NCBI GenBank assembly: GCA_946222885.1
Contig: CAMIAK010000001.1
Location: 186,001-250,000, forward strand
DNA from: an uncultured Nesterenkonia sp.
Lineage (GTDB): Bacteria > Actinomycetota > Actinomycetes > Actinomycetales > Micrococcaceae
Direction of reading: 5' to 3'
Length of the DNA stretch: 64,000 bases
The notes under the pieces: generated by a model
Seen by the model: only the letters and a program-made list of their open reading frames with translations
Told to the model about the DNA's origin: nothing
Databases searched by the model: none
Translations under genes and position numbers: made by a program
Part shown: piece by piece, positions 31,004-38,909 of the stretch
How the letters are laid out: the number at the start of each line of letters is the position of its first letter
How positions within the stretch are numbered: the first letter of the stretch is position 1

Positions 31004-31399
31004 ATGGGCATCAAGCAAGCTCTCAAGCGTGGCCGCAAGCTCGATGAGGAAGTCATGAATGACTCCTGTGTCATTAAGCGGCACACCGGGGAGCACCGGA
31101 CCAACCCGGATACCGGAGTGGTGGAAGAAGTCGTCCTGGATGTTTATCGCGGACGGTGCTGGCTGAGCTCGTCGCCGGATACGGGTCGGACAATCCAGTC
31201 CGGAGAGCACTCCTACGCCACCGAGACGCCGCGCCTGCATCTACCGCATGACGTGGCCGTGAGGATCGGAGACGTAGCCACGATCACTCAGACCCAGACC
31301 GGCAACCCGACTGTGGGCCTGAAGATGACCCTGCTGGATCTTAATCGGGGCACCTACCGCACGTCGCAGCGCTGGAACGTGGAGGTGAAGACCCGATGA
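31004..31399 (+). CDS. Head closure/stopper protein
   Basis: 131 residues, GGAGGCGG before ATG. Beta-rich with VIKRHTGEHRTNPDTGVVEE and RLHLPHDVAVRIGDVATITQ, in the stopper position (second after coat). It should plug the DNA channel after packaging. Fold inferred from context. Confidence 0.68.
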   Translation: MGIKQALKRGRKLDEEVMNDSCVIKRHTGEHRTNPDTGVVEEVVLDVYRGRCWLSSSPDTGRTIQSGEHSYATETPRLHLPHDVAVRIGDVATITQTQTGNPTVGLKMTLLDLNRGTYRTSQRWNVEVKTR

Positions 31400-31776
31400 G
31401 CGGAGCAGGAGAACTCCGAGCCCTCGCCAGTGATCTTCGCCAGGCACCACGGAATCTCGAGTCTGAGACGAAGAGCATCATCAGCAAGGGTGGCGTCCAG
31501 ATCAAGGACCGGATGCGCTCTGAAATGGGACGCTCTCGACACTTTGGGCACATCGCCCGGTCCATTGACTTCGATGAGATCGGCAGCGGCGGAACCATCG
31601 GCGTCGAGGTCGGCCCTAACGCCGCTACGAGCTCATCAGCGCCCCTGGCCGGCATTGCCTACTTCGGTGGTGCCAACGGCGGTGGTGGCACAGTGCCGGA
31701 TCCGATGCAGGCCCTGGAGGACGAGGCCAACGAGACGGCCAGGTGGATCGCCAAGGCCGCTGGTGATGCTCTATGA
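31396..31776 (+). CDS. HK97 gp10-like neck/tail component
   Basis: 126 residues. SIISKGGVQIKDRMRSEMGR, then HIARSIDFDEIGSGGTIGVE and the APLAGIAYFGGANGGG loop are typical of the gp10 family that lies between stopper and tail terminator. ATGA overlaps on both sides. Confidence 0.75.
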   Translation: MSGAGELRALASDLRQAPRNLESETKSIISKGGVQIKDRMRSEMGRSRHFGHIARSIDFDEIGSGGTIGVEVGPNAATSSSAPLAGIAYFGGANGGGGTVPDPMQALEDEANETARWIAKAAGDAL

Positions 31777-32216
31777 CCGACTTCTACAAGGCCCTACAGG
31801 ACCTCCTTCCGCCAGTGGTCCGCTCCTATATCGACGTGCCCCGACTCTCAACCCCGCCGGAGGCCGCCGACTTCCCCTACGTGGTCCTCGGGGGCACTGA
31901 GCCCAATGCGCTCTCCGGACCTGACCGCTTCCGCCCCACACTCTCCGACAAGCCCTCGAAGGTCGTCCTGGACATCCGGATCACCTACGCCGGGCTCACT
32001 AGAGAGTCGGTGCGGGTGATGATGCGCCACGTCCGCTCAGCCCTGGCGACACCGCCAGCCGTCGAGGGCTACCGGTGCCACCTGAGCCGCCCGACCACCC
32101 TCCAGGCGCTCACCGTGGACCGCGACGTGTCCTGGGGCTCTCTCAACCCGCTCTACGCCCAAGACGAGCTACGTCTGACCGCACATCTAGCAGGAGGCTC
32201 CCATGCCCACCAGTGA
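31773..32216 (+). CDS. Tail terminator protein
   Basis: 147 residues in the position of the protein that caps the tail tube and joins it to the head. FPYVVLGGTEPNAL, KVVLDIRITYAGLTRESVRV and a C-terminal beta-strand region fit the gpU-like fold. Based mostly on order. Confidence 0.68.
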   Translation: MTDFYKALQDLLPPVVRSYIDVPRLSTPPEAADFPYVVLGGTEPNALSGPDRFRPTLSDKPSKVVLDIRITYAGLTRESVRVMMRHVRSALATPPAVEGYRCHLSRPTTLQALTVDRDVSWGSLNPLYAQDELRLTAHLAGGSHAHQ

Positions 32217-32409
32217 CGGATTCGTGACCGCCGTGAGCCCCAAGGGGCAGAAGCGGCGCGTCCCTCTCCACTACCTGGAGAACAAGGCTCTGGGGTACAA
32301 GCTGCCACCGAAGGCGCGTGCATCCCAGCAGAAGGCTCCCAAGGAGCCGGAGGAAAAGAAGCCCACCACCACCGGCTCTAAGGCCGAGACCAAGAAGGAG
32401 ACCAAGTAA
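32203..32409 (+). CDS. Small protein with Lys/Glu-rich tail
   Basis: 68 residues: a compact N-terminal half (SDGFVTAVSPKGQKRRVPLH, YLENKALGYKL) and a disordered Lys-rich tail (KEPEEKKPTTTGSKAETKKE). It overlaps the tail terminator gene by 14 bases. Its layout resembles the 23054-23278 product. Function unknown; possibly structural. Confidence 0.6.
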   Translation: MPTSDGFVTAVSPKGQKRRVPLHYLENKALGYKLPPKARASQQKAPKEPEEKKPTTTGSKAETKKETK

Positions 32410-32942
32410 TGCCACGCGTACTTGCTGACGGCCAGACCAAGCTGTCCATTCTCACCGAGAAGCCCGCCAACGTGGGCGCCCCGACTGCCGCCGAGCTCAA
32501 CGCCGGCCATGACATGTCGTGCGCGATCCTCACCAGCGACTTCGAGTTCACTGCTGCCGCGTCGGACATGCGCGACAACAAGACTCTGTGCCAGCGAGGT
32601 AATGCCCAGCGGCCCGGCGCGAGGAACCACAACGCCGCGGCCACCATCTACCGCGAGTACCTCGAAGGCGGCGGACCGGACGAGGAGGACGCCGACAAGG
32701 GATTCCAGGCCGTAAAGGCCCAGGGCACCCAGGTCTGGGCCTACGGTCGCCTGACTGACAAGCGATCCTCGGAGGAATGGGCTGCCGGTGACGAGATCTA
32801 CATGGGAGGCGAGTTCCTCACCGACACTCCGACCCGCGGCGCACTGGACGATGACATTTCCTTCCGCGTCCAGTTCCTTCCCCAGGATGTCTACGACTTC
32901 ATCGAGGTCGCATCCGATGGGTCCGGCGGCGGCGAGGCCTGA
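32409..32942 (+). CDS. Major tail protein
   Basis: 177 residues forming the tail tube. Beta-rich sequence with DMSCAILTSDFEFTAAASDM and WAAGDEIYMGGEFLTDTPT, ending ISFRVQFLPQDVYDFIEVA. Its place between tail terminator and the frameshifted chaperone gene is diagnostic. A strong hairpin follows. Confidence 0.82.
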   Translation: MPRVLADGQTKLSILTEKPANVGAPTAAELNAGHDMSCAILTSDFEFTAAASDMRDNKTLCQRGNAQRPGARNHNAAATIYREYLEGGGPDEEDADKGFQAVKAQGTQVWAYGRLTDKRSSEEWAAGDEIYMGGEFLTDTPTRGALDDDISFRVQFLPQDVYDFIEVASDGSGGGEA

Positions 32943-32962
32943 CCGCACATCCCCTTATACGC

Positions 32963-33000
32963 CGTGGCGCGGGCACTTCCAGGCTCGTCCGCGCCACGGT
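32963..33000 (+). other. Strong hairpin after the major tail protein gene
   Basis: CCGTGGCGCGG and CCGCGCCACGG pair perfectly over 11 bases with a 16-base loop. There is no T-run. It may protect the upstream message or attenuate the chaperone and tape-measure genes relative to tail protein. Confidence 0.6.
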
Positions 33001-33039
33001 CACCCCTTCATGGAGCCTGGAGACTAGAGGAGCCTGGAT

Positions 33040-33639
33040 ATGACTGAGACCCCCGAGACCACTGCATCCCCCGAAGACTTCAACATCGATGACTGGCTGC
33101 AGGATGCACACCTGCCCGAGGATTCCTGCGAGATCTACAAGCGCCCTGACGTCATCTCAGAGCTGACCCGGATCAAGGCGCGTATCGAGGAAGAGGAAGC
33201 CGCAGACAGCGGCAAGACCCTCGGCGGCAATCCCAAGGTCGGCGAGCTGCAGAAGCGATACGAGGAGCTGCTGGAGACCTTCGCCGACTCCCGAGCGACG
33301 GTCTATGTCCGCGCCGTCGCCGAGAAGACTCTCCGTGATCTGCGAGCCGAGCACGCCGTCGAGAAGGACGACTCGGCCAAGGTCAAGACGGAGAAGGCCA
33401 CCGCACTGAGCTACGCGATCATGTCTCACGCCATCGTCGGCCTGGGAGGCAAGGACGGCACTCGGCACGAAGTCTCTCTGAGTCCGCAGCAGGTCGAAGT
33501 TCTTGAGTCCAAGATCGGTGACTCTCAGGGCAAGACGATCCTGGCGGCATGGAATCGTGCGCAGTCCCAGACTCCGGAGGTGACTGTAGATTTTTTGTCG
33601 CAGCCCTCTGGTATCAGCAAGGACGATACCAGCGACTGA
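33040..33639 (+). CDS. Tail assembly chaperone, short form (gpG-like)
   Basis: 199 residues. N-terminal acidic part, central helical part (RATVYVRAVAEKTLRDLRAE), Ser/Gln-rich end. It should bind the tape measure protein during tail assembly. Near its 3' end the sequence T TTT TTG directs a fraction of ribosomes into the -1 frame to make the longer gpGT-like form. Confidence 0.85.
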   Translation: MTETPETTASPEDFNIDDWLQDAHLPEDSCEIYKRPDVISELTRIKARIEEEEAADSGKTLGGNPKVGELQKRYEELLETFADSRATVYVRAVAEKTLRDLRAEHAVEKDDSAKVKTEKATALSYAIMSHAIVGLGGKDGTRHEVSLSPQQVEVLESKIGDSQGKTILAAWNRAQSQTPEVTVDFLSQPSGISKDDTSD

Positions 33640-33989
33640 TTCAGGTCCTTGAGACCGCCGAGAAGTATGGCCGCCCACCCTCTCACTGGCTGGGCGGCCT
33701 GGATGGTGAATGGGAGACCAAGGACCACATCCTCACCTTGGCCCTGACTGCCTATCGGGCCGGTCTGTGCTCCTGCGGAAACCCTGTCTCGGTGGCGCAT
33801 CACCACGACAACGACGGCTGGTACGAGAAGCAGGTCTCTAAGTGCCACGCCTGCGCTGTCAGTGAGTCCCAAGAGGACGAGAAGCCCAAGCCTGGCGAGA
33901 AGGTCTACCCCGTGTACACCCGCCCTGATCATCTGCACATCGGGGAGCGACCGGCACGGACTACTGAGCGCGCCGCCGCTCCTGAATAG
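33040..33989 (+). CDS. Tail assembly chaperone, long frameshifted form (gpGT-like)
   Basis: Product of a -1 frameshift at 33591-33597: bases 33040-33597 joined to 33597-33989, about 316 residues. After the slip the frame reads VAALWYQQGRYQRLIQVLET, then YGRPPSHWLGGLDGEWETKD and a Cys-rich end (CSCGNPVSVAHHHDNDGWYE, KCHAC). The downstream frame has no ribosome binding site of its own, as expected. Fixed ratio of the two forms is conserved in long-tailed phages. Confidence 0.82.
33591..33597 (+). promoter_or_regulatory. -1 ribosomal frameshift site T TTT TTG
   Basis: The heptamer fits X XXY YYZ in the zero frame (GAT TTT TTG). The -1 frame is open from there to 33989 and encodes the second chaperone domain. 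Confidence 0.85.
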
Positions 33990-34287
33990 CGGCGTCAACG
34001 CCGCCGCGGTAACCCTGCTCGCGATAGTCGGGGCCTTGGGGCTCAGTCGGCTGTACTTCTGGTGCCGGTGGTGCCATGCGCTTCAAGAGGCTGATGACCT
34101 GCGCCATGAAGCCGTAGAGCAGTAGGAATAAACCGAGGCCCACTAGGGACACGGTGAATATGACGCCACTGCTACCGTCGAGGAACTCAAGCGTGGCTAC
34201 GACAAGGCTCAGCGTCAGAACGACGCCAAGGACCGCTGACCCAGCCGAGAAAAGCCCGGCTCCTTCGATCTTTCGATTTCCCCTCAT
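33961..34287 (-). CDS. Two-helix membrane protein on the opposite strand inside the tail operon
   Basis: 108 residues from ATG 34287. Two membrane helices (AVLGVVLTLSLVVATLEFLD and FTVSLVGLGLFLLLYGFMAQ), then a cytoplasmic tail with PPAPEVQPTEPQGPDYREQG. It is the only minus-strand gene among the structural genes, fills the gap between the chaperone and tape-measure genes, and overlaps the chaperone 3' end by 29 bases. Its own -10 (GATAAT) lies six bases before ATG, suggesting expression in the lysogen. A longer start at 34347 would overlap the tape measure. Function unknown; a moron is likely. Confidence 0.7.
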   Translation of the reverse strand: MRGNRKIEGAGLFSAGSAVLGVVLTLSLVVATLEFLDGSSGVIFTVSLVGLGLFLLLYGFMAQVISLLKRMAPPAPEVQPTEPQGPDYREQGYRGGVDAAIQERRRAQ

Positions 34288-34293
34288 TTGGGC

Positions 34294-34299
34294 ATTATC
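34294..34299 (-). promoter_or_regulatory. Candidate -10 of a leaderless promoter (GATAAT)
   Basis: GATAAT on the minus strand is exactly six bases before ATG 34287. No Shine-Dalgarno sequence or clear -35. Confidence 0.5.
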
Positions 34300-34321
34300 C
34301 CACATCCTCCGGAGGTGACCT

Positions 34322-37300
34322 ATGGCTGATCGTCGCGTAAAAGTCATCCTGGAGGCCCAGGTAGCCGCCTACCAGCGAGGCATGGAGCAGGCAGCTAGTG
34401 CAACAGACAAGGCATCTGACTCGGCTGAGCGACTGAGCGGGTCGGCTGGCAACCTGGATGATCTCGGTGCATCGGCGCAGAATATGGCGGCGGGCATGGA
34501 CTCTGCCGGCGCCAGTGCCGCCTCTGCTGCTGGTGGACTCTCAGATGCCGGTGCTGCTGCTCAAGACGCCAGCGCCGGCATGCAGGACATTGGGTCTGCG
34601 GGACAGGATGCTTCCGCCAGCCTGGACTCCCTGGGCGCCTCCAATGCGAATGCCGCAGCGAGCTTCTCGGAGTCCAGTGCGGCACTGCATCGCCTGTCTG
34701 GTGGCATGGCCGGTATCTCAGCCGAGGCCCAGCAGGCAGGAAGTAGCCTCAACGGGGTTGGCGCGCAGTCCCAGGACGTGGCCGCTGCTATGTCGCAGGC
34801 CTCCGGATCAGCCCGTAACGCCGAAGCGGCACTGGTGGGCGTGGGGGCGCAGTCCCAGAGCGCAGCATCCGGGATGTCCGCTGCCTCCGCGGCTGCTGCC
34901 GATGTGTCCGGCCAGATGTCCTCTCTCAATCGTGGCTTCCTGGAGACCGCCGGGAATATGGAGGGCGACTTCAACCGCGTGGCCGGCTCCCTCGCTGTGG
35001 TCGGTGGTGGGATTACCGCCGTCAATGGCTACCTGGCCGCGACTGGCATCCAGTACAACACCCTCCAGCAGGTCAGCTCCAGAGCGATGGAGACCATGAC
35101 CGGCTCCGCCTCCGCCGCGGCAGACCAGATGGAGCGCCTGCACGCCTTCGCTGATGAATCTCCCTTCTCTCGAGCCACCTGGATCGAGGCCCAGCAGCAG
35201 CTGATGGCTTTCGGCATGGAAGGCGAGCGGGTCATTCCCGTCATGGAGGGTATTCAGAACTCGGTGGCCGCCATCGGTGGCGGCGACCAGGAGATCATGC
35301 GCCTGGTGGACATCCTCGGCACTGTCGAGGGCCAAGGTCGCATGACCGGCACTGAGCTACAGCGCCTCGGCCAGATGGGCATCAATGCCGCCGAGCTTAT
35401 CGGCTCAGCCATGGGCGTCTCCGGCAATGAGATTCGCACACAGATCACCGCCGGTGCCCTCGACGCGGAGACGGCGATCACTGCCCTGACGGACGGAATG
35501 AACACACGGTTCGACGGTGCTGCCGAAGGCCTGCGGGACACCTTCACCGGTGCAGTTGACCGCATCCAGGCCCGTGTCCGCGATCTCGCCTCCGTCATGA
35601 TGACTCCGCTGGTCGATCCCAACGGTGGCGGCTTCCTGATCGATGCCATGAACATGGCTGCAGACTTCGGCACTCAGCTCCTCGAGTTACCCCCGGTTGT
35701 CCTCCAAGTTGGCGGCGCTCTCAGTGGCCTGGCTGGTGCTGGAATGCTTGCTGGTGCCGGCTTCCTCGCGCTGGCGCCCCAGGTGTCCGCGGCCTATGAC
35801 GCCTTCCAGCGCATGCGCGCTGCTCTTCCGGCACTCAACGTCTCCATGCGAACCCTCGCCGTCACAGCTGGTGTCGCCGTCGCCGCAGTTGCTGGGCTCG
35901 CGATCCTCAATCACATGGAAAACCAGCTTCGAGCTGGTGCCATGGGTGCTGAGGAGCTGGAGAACTCCTTGCGCAGAGCGGCCGAGGCTGGCGACGTATT
36001 CAACGGGCAGTTCGCTCACCTCGATGGCAGCGACCACATTGTGGGCTCGATGCTTCGTGCCCGAGAGGGAGTCGAGGATCTCAACGCGGCGTTCGAGTTG
36101 CTGAGCAACGGTGCTGCCGCCAATGTCGGCCCAGTGCTGGGTGGACTGCAGGCGAACATCTACGACCTGACCAGCGGCATTCCAGGCCTCGGGGCTGTCA
36201 CCAAGTTCTTCGCTGCCGATATGGCCGATGCAGAAGAGGCCATCGCGCAAACTGACTCCGCCCTGGCTTCGATGGCGACTGGAGGGAATCTCGATGCTGC
36301 TATCGACAACATGTCTGCCTATGCAGACGGTCTCCGAGAGCAGGGCCATTCGGCGGACGAGATCATCGGAAAGTTCCCCGAGCTGGAAGCAGCGCTCTAT
36401 GGCTATGCCGAAAGCCTTGGCGTATCCGTCACAGAGGCAGAGATGGCCCGGTGGATGCTGGATGGCATTGCACCGAGTGCCGTTGAAGCTGCGGAGGGCA
36501 TTGAGGGCCTGGCCGGCGGACTATCTGATGTCGGAAATTATGCCGCCGCCGCAGAAGCTGGCCTGAGCGACACAGGTACCGCTCTGACTGCGATTGCTGA
36601 TTCCTCCTCGGAAGCGGCTTCTGCACTGAGTGAGATCGTGGACGCCTATACCCGCCTAGGTGTGATTCAGCTCGACGCCAGCGAGGCCCTGATGAGCTAC
36701 AACGAGGCCCTGTGGGATCTCGACGCTGCCATTGCTGAAAACGGCAACACTATGGACCGCAACACAGAGGCTGGGATCGCCAATCAGCGGGCCTTCCGTG
36801 ATGTTGGTAAAGCTGCATGGGATCTCGCAGAGGCGAATCTCCAGGCGGGAGACTCAGCCGAGTCAGTGGCCGGCGGACTTCAGGGGACCTACGACAGCCT
36901 CTACGAGACTGCGACTGCCATGGGCTACACCTCCGATCAGGCGCATGAGTACGCAGCATCATTCATGCAGATTCCTGAGCACCACCGAACCGACGTCGAG
37001 GCCTTCTTCGAGGACTTCGCATCCGATGGCATTGCAGCACTTGGCGTAAACCTGGAGAACATTCCAGAGATGAAGCGCGTCATCATTGATGTGGATGGCT
37101 CCAGCGTGCCCATGAACGTGGAGCTAACCCAAGCTGAAATCGACCAGATTCACGATAAAACCGTGGGTATTTACGCCAGTGATGACGGTACGGTCCTTGA
37201 AGTCCAGGGAGCTATCGACGGAATCACTGACGGCGACGCTTTCGTGATGGTCGACGACGACGGCACTGTGCGTGAGGTGCAGGCGGAGATCATTGGTGTG

Positions 37301-37930
37301 CAGGACGGCCAGGCCACAGTGAGGGTGGATGACGGCAACTCAGTCAATATCGTCCAGTGGGACATCGACAGCATTACTGATGGCTCATCTACAGTCCATG
37401 TCACAGACAGCGGCATCGCTGGCGTCGAGGGTCGTCTTAATTTCCTGGCTCGCACTCGTACGGCCCGCATTAATGTCGTGCAGAGCGCCTCATCTGTCGC
37501 AGGTGGGGTCTGGGATCGAGTTAGAACCCAAATGGCCACCGGCGGAGCCGTCCGCGGGCCCGGCACGGGCACTTCAGATGACGTCCCCGCAATGCTCTCC
37601 AATGGAGAGCACGTCCTCACGGCCCGCGAAGTCCAGCTCATGGGCGGCCAGTCCGGTGTCTATAAATTCCGTTCCGAGCTGACTGGCGGACAGTCGAAGA
37701 TGAGCACTGCTGTGGCGTCGGCTCGATCGATGGTACCGGCCTATGCGGCTGGTGGCGCGGTGTCGCATCCGGGGATTGACTATGACCGGCTGGCGGCGAC
37801 TCTGGGCCGCAATGTGGTCTTCAATTTCCACACTAATAACGCGGTCGCTGAGACTCCATCGGCTACTGCGAGCAAGTCTCTGGAGGCTATCGGCGCGGGC
37901 TTCTTGCCCTCGGAGGTGAATCATGTCTGA
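34322..37930 (+). CDS. Tape measure protein
   Basis: 1202 residues, the longest gene, setting tail length; at the usual 0.15 nm per residue this suggests a tail near 180 nm. Residues about 20-215 are Ala/Ser/Gly-rich with repeated ASA/GLS units. Residues about 240-420 carry the TMP core (ESPFSRATWIEAQQQLMAFG, RLVDILGTVEGQGRMTGTEL). A membrane segment follows near 460-530. Residues about 940-1040 contain several short repeats of the type VMVDDDGTVREVQAEIIGV. The C-terminus has the typical GPGTGTSDDVPAMLSNGEHV. GGAGGTG before ATG. Confidence 0.92.
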   Translation: MADRRVKVILEAQVAAYQRGMEQAASATDKASDSAERLSGSAGNLDDLGASAQNMAAGMDSAGASAASAAGGLSDAGAAAQDASAGMQDIGSAGQDASASLDSLGASNANAAASFSESSAALHRLSGGMAGISAEAQQAGSSLNGVGAQSQDVAAAMSQASGSARNAEAALVGVGAQSQSAASGMSAASAAAADVSGQMSSLNRGFLETAGNMEGDFNRVAGSLAVVGGGITAVNGYLAATGIQYNTLQQVSSRAMETMTGSASAAADQMERLHAFADESPFSRATWIEAQQQLMAFGMEGERVIPVMEGIQNSVAAIGGGDQEIMRLVDILGTVEGQGRMTGTELQRLGQMGINAAELIGSAMGVSGNEIRTQITAGALDAETAITALTDGMNTRFDGAAEGLRDTFTGAVDRIQARVRDLASVMMTPLVDPNGGGFLIDAMNMAADFGTQLLELPPVVLQVGGALSGLAGAGMLAGAGFLALAPQVSAAYDAFQRMRAALPALNVSMRTLAVTAGVAVAAVAGLAILNHMENQLRAGAMGAEELENSLRRAAEAGDVFNGQFAHLDGSDHIVGSMLRAREGVEDLNAAFELLSNGAAANVGPVLGGLQANIYDLTSGIPGLGAVTKFFAADMADAEEAIAQTDSALASMATGGNLDAAIDNMSAYADGLREQGHSADEIIGKFPELEAALYGYAESLGVSVTEAEMARWMLDGIAPSAVEAAEGIEGLAGGLSDVGNYAAAAEAGLSDTGTALTAIADSSSEAASALSEIVDAYTRLGVIQLDASEALMSYNEALWDLDAAIAENGNTMDRNTEAGIANQRAFRDVGKAAWDLAEANLQAGDSAESVAGGLQGTYDSLYETATAMGYTSDQAHEYAASFMQIPEHHRTDVEAFFEDFASDGIAALGVNLENIPEMKRVIIDVDGSSVPMNVELTQAEIDQIHDKTVGIYASDDGTVLEVQGAIDGITDGDAFVMVDDDGTVREVQAEIIGVQDGQATVRVDDGNSVNIVQWDIDSITDGSSTVHVTDSGIAGVEGRLNFLARTRTARINVVQSASSVAGGVWDRVRTQMATGGAVRGPGTGTSDDVPAMLSNGEHVLTAREVQLMGGQSGVYKFRSELTGGQSKMSTAVASARSMVPAYAAGGAVSHPGIDYDRLAATLGRNVVFNFHTNNAVAETPSATASKSLEAIGAGFLPSEVNHV

Positions 37931-38900
37931 GCCGGATGTCTTCTACGAGATCCAGGGTGTCCCGCTGATCGATCGGCGGTGGGCGAGTGACCCTGTGCGT
38001 ACGGATTCTGGGCCCGTCTATGGGGCCTGGGAGGCACTGCAGGGCACTTCGCTGCTGCCGTCTTTGCCTGGCTTCCGGGTCACGATGATCGACCGTCCGG
38101 GGATCCAGGGTGAGGCGCAGGTCCAGAACGCCCCTGTGATGGCCAAGGGCATCCCCTTGGTAGTCCGGTTCTATGCCGTCCAGGGCGACCCGACCTCGCC
38201 GGACTATGGGCGGGCTGGGCGCACAGTGGGGGAGCGGGCACATTTCCTGGACACGAATGTCCGGGAGTTCCTCTTCCGGTCGCAGATCGGCGCAGCCGGG
38301 TCGAAGGGGAATCTGCGGCTGTCCCGTCAGCTCGGCGTCAACGGCGAGGCCATGCACACCGTGGGTCGAGTCATTTCCTCCGCTGATCCCGAGTACGGGC
38401 CGGGCTACCACGAAGCCGAATATACATTCATCTTCCATTCCCAGATCGGCACTTGGTATCGGGATTGGCAGTACGTCTCGGCCACGGCTAGGGCCGGTAG
38501 GACTACCGCCATTGAGGTCCCGATGGGCACAGCGCCAGTGCCGGACGCCAGGATCGCTATCCGAAGTCAGGGGACCGGAGTGTCTATGCCCTCGGGCACT
38601 CGGATCGTCAATGACCAGGGCCGAGGGTTTGAGATGCGTGGCACCTCCGGTGACGGGCGCTGGCGGATCATGGACGCCGAATCTCGGTGGGCGGTGACGA
38701 TGCAGACCTCGACTGAGCAGCCGGACTGGTCGCTGGAGCCTACTAATCCGTACCAGATGGCCGAAGTCGAGAGACCCTCCGGTACGGCCCTGGAGATCAA
38801 CCCGGGTGTGTCCGGACTCTCCCGCCGTGTCGGGCACGTGATCATCACTCCGACCGCCGACGTGTATGTGCAGATCGCTCTGCGTCCCCGCTACTTCTAG
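37923..38900 (+). CDS. Distal tail (Dit-like) protein
   Basis: 325 residues directly after the tape measure, where the Dit ring protein lies. Beta-rich: FYEIQGVPLIDRRW, LPGFRVTMIDRPGIQGEAQV, IPLVVRFYAV in the N-terminal belt domain; a galectin-like C-terminal domain is possible (AIEVPMGTAPVPDARIAIRS, VIITPTADVYVQIALRPRYF). Confidence 0.75.
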   Translation: MSEPDVFYEIQGVPLIDRRWASDPVRTDSGPVYGAWEALQGTSLLPSLPGFRVTMIDRPGIQGEAQVQNAPVMAKGIPLVVRFYAVQGDPTSPDYGRAGRTVGERAHFLDTNVREFLFRSQIGAAGSKGNLRLSRQLGVNGEAMHTVGRVISSADPEYGPGYHEAEYTFIFHSQIGTWYRDWQYVSATARAGRTTAIEVPMGTAPVPDARIAIRSQGTGVSMPSGTRIVNDQGRGFEMRGTSGDGRWRIMDAESRWAVTMQTSTEQPDWSLEPTNPYQMAEVERPSGTALEINPGVSGLSRRVGHVIITPTADVYVQIALRPRYF

Positions 38901-38909
38901 GAGGCACCG

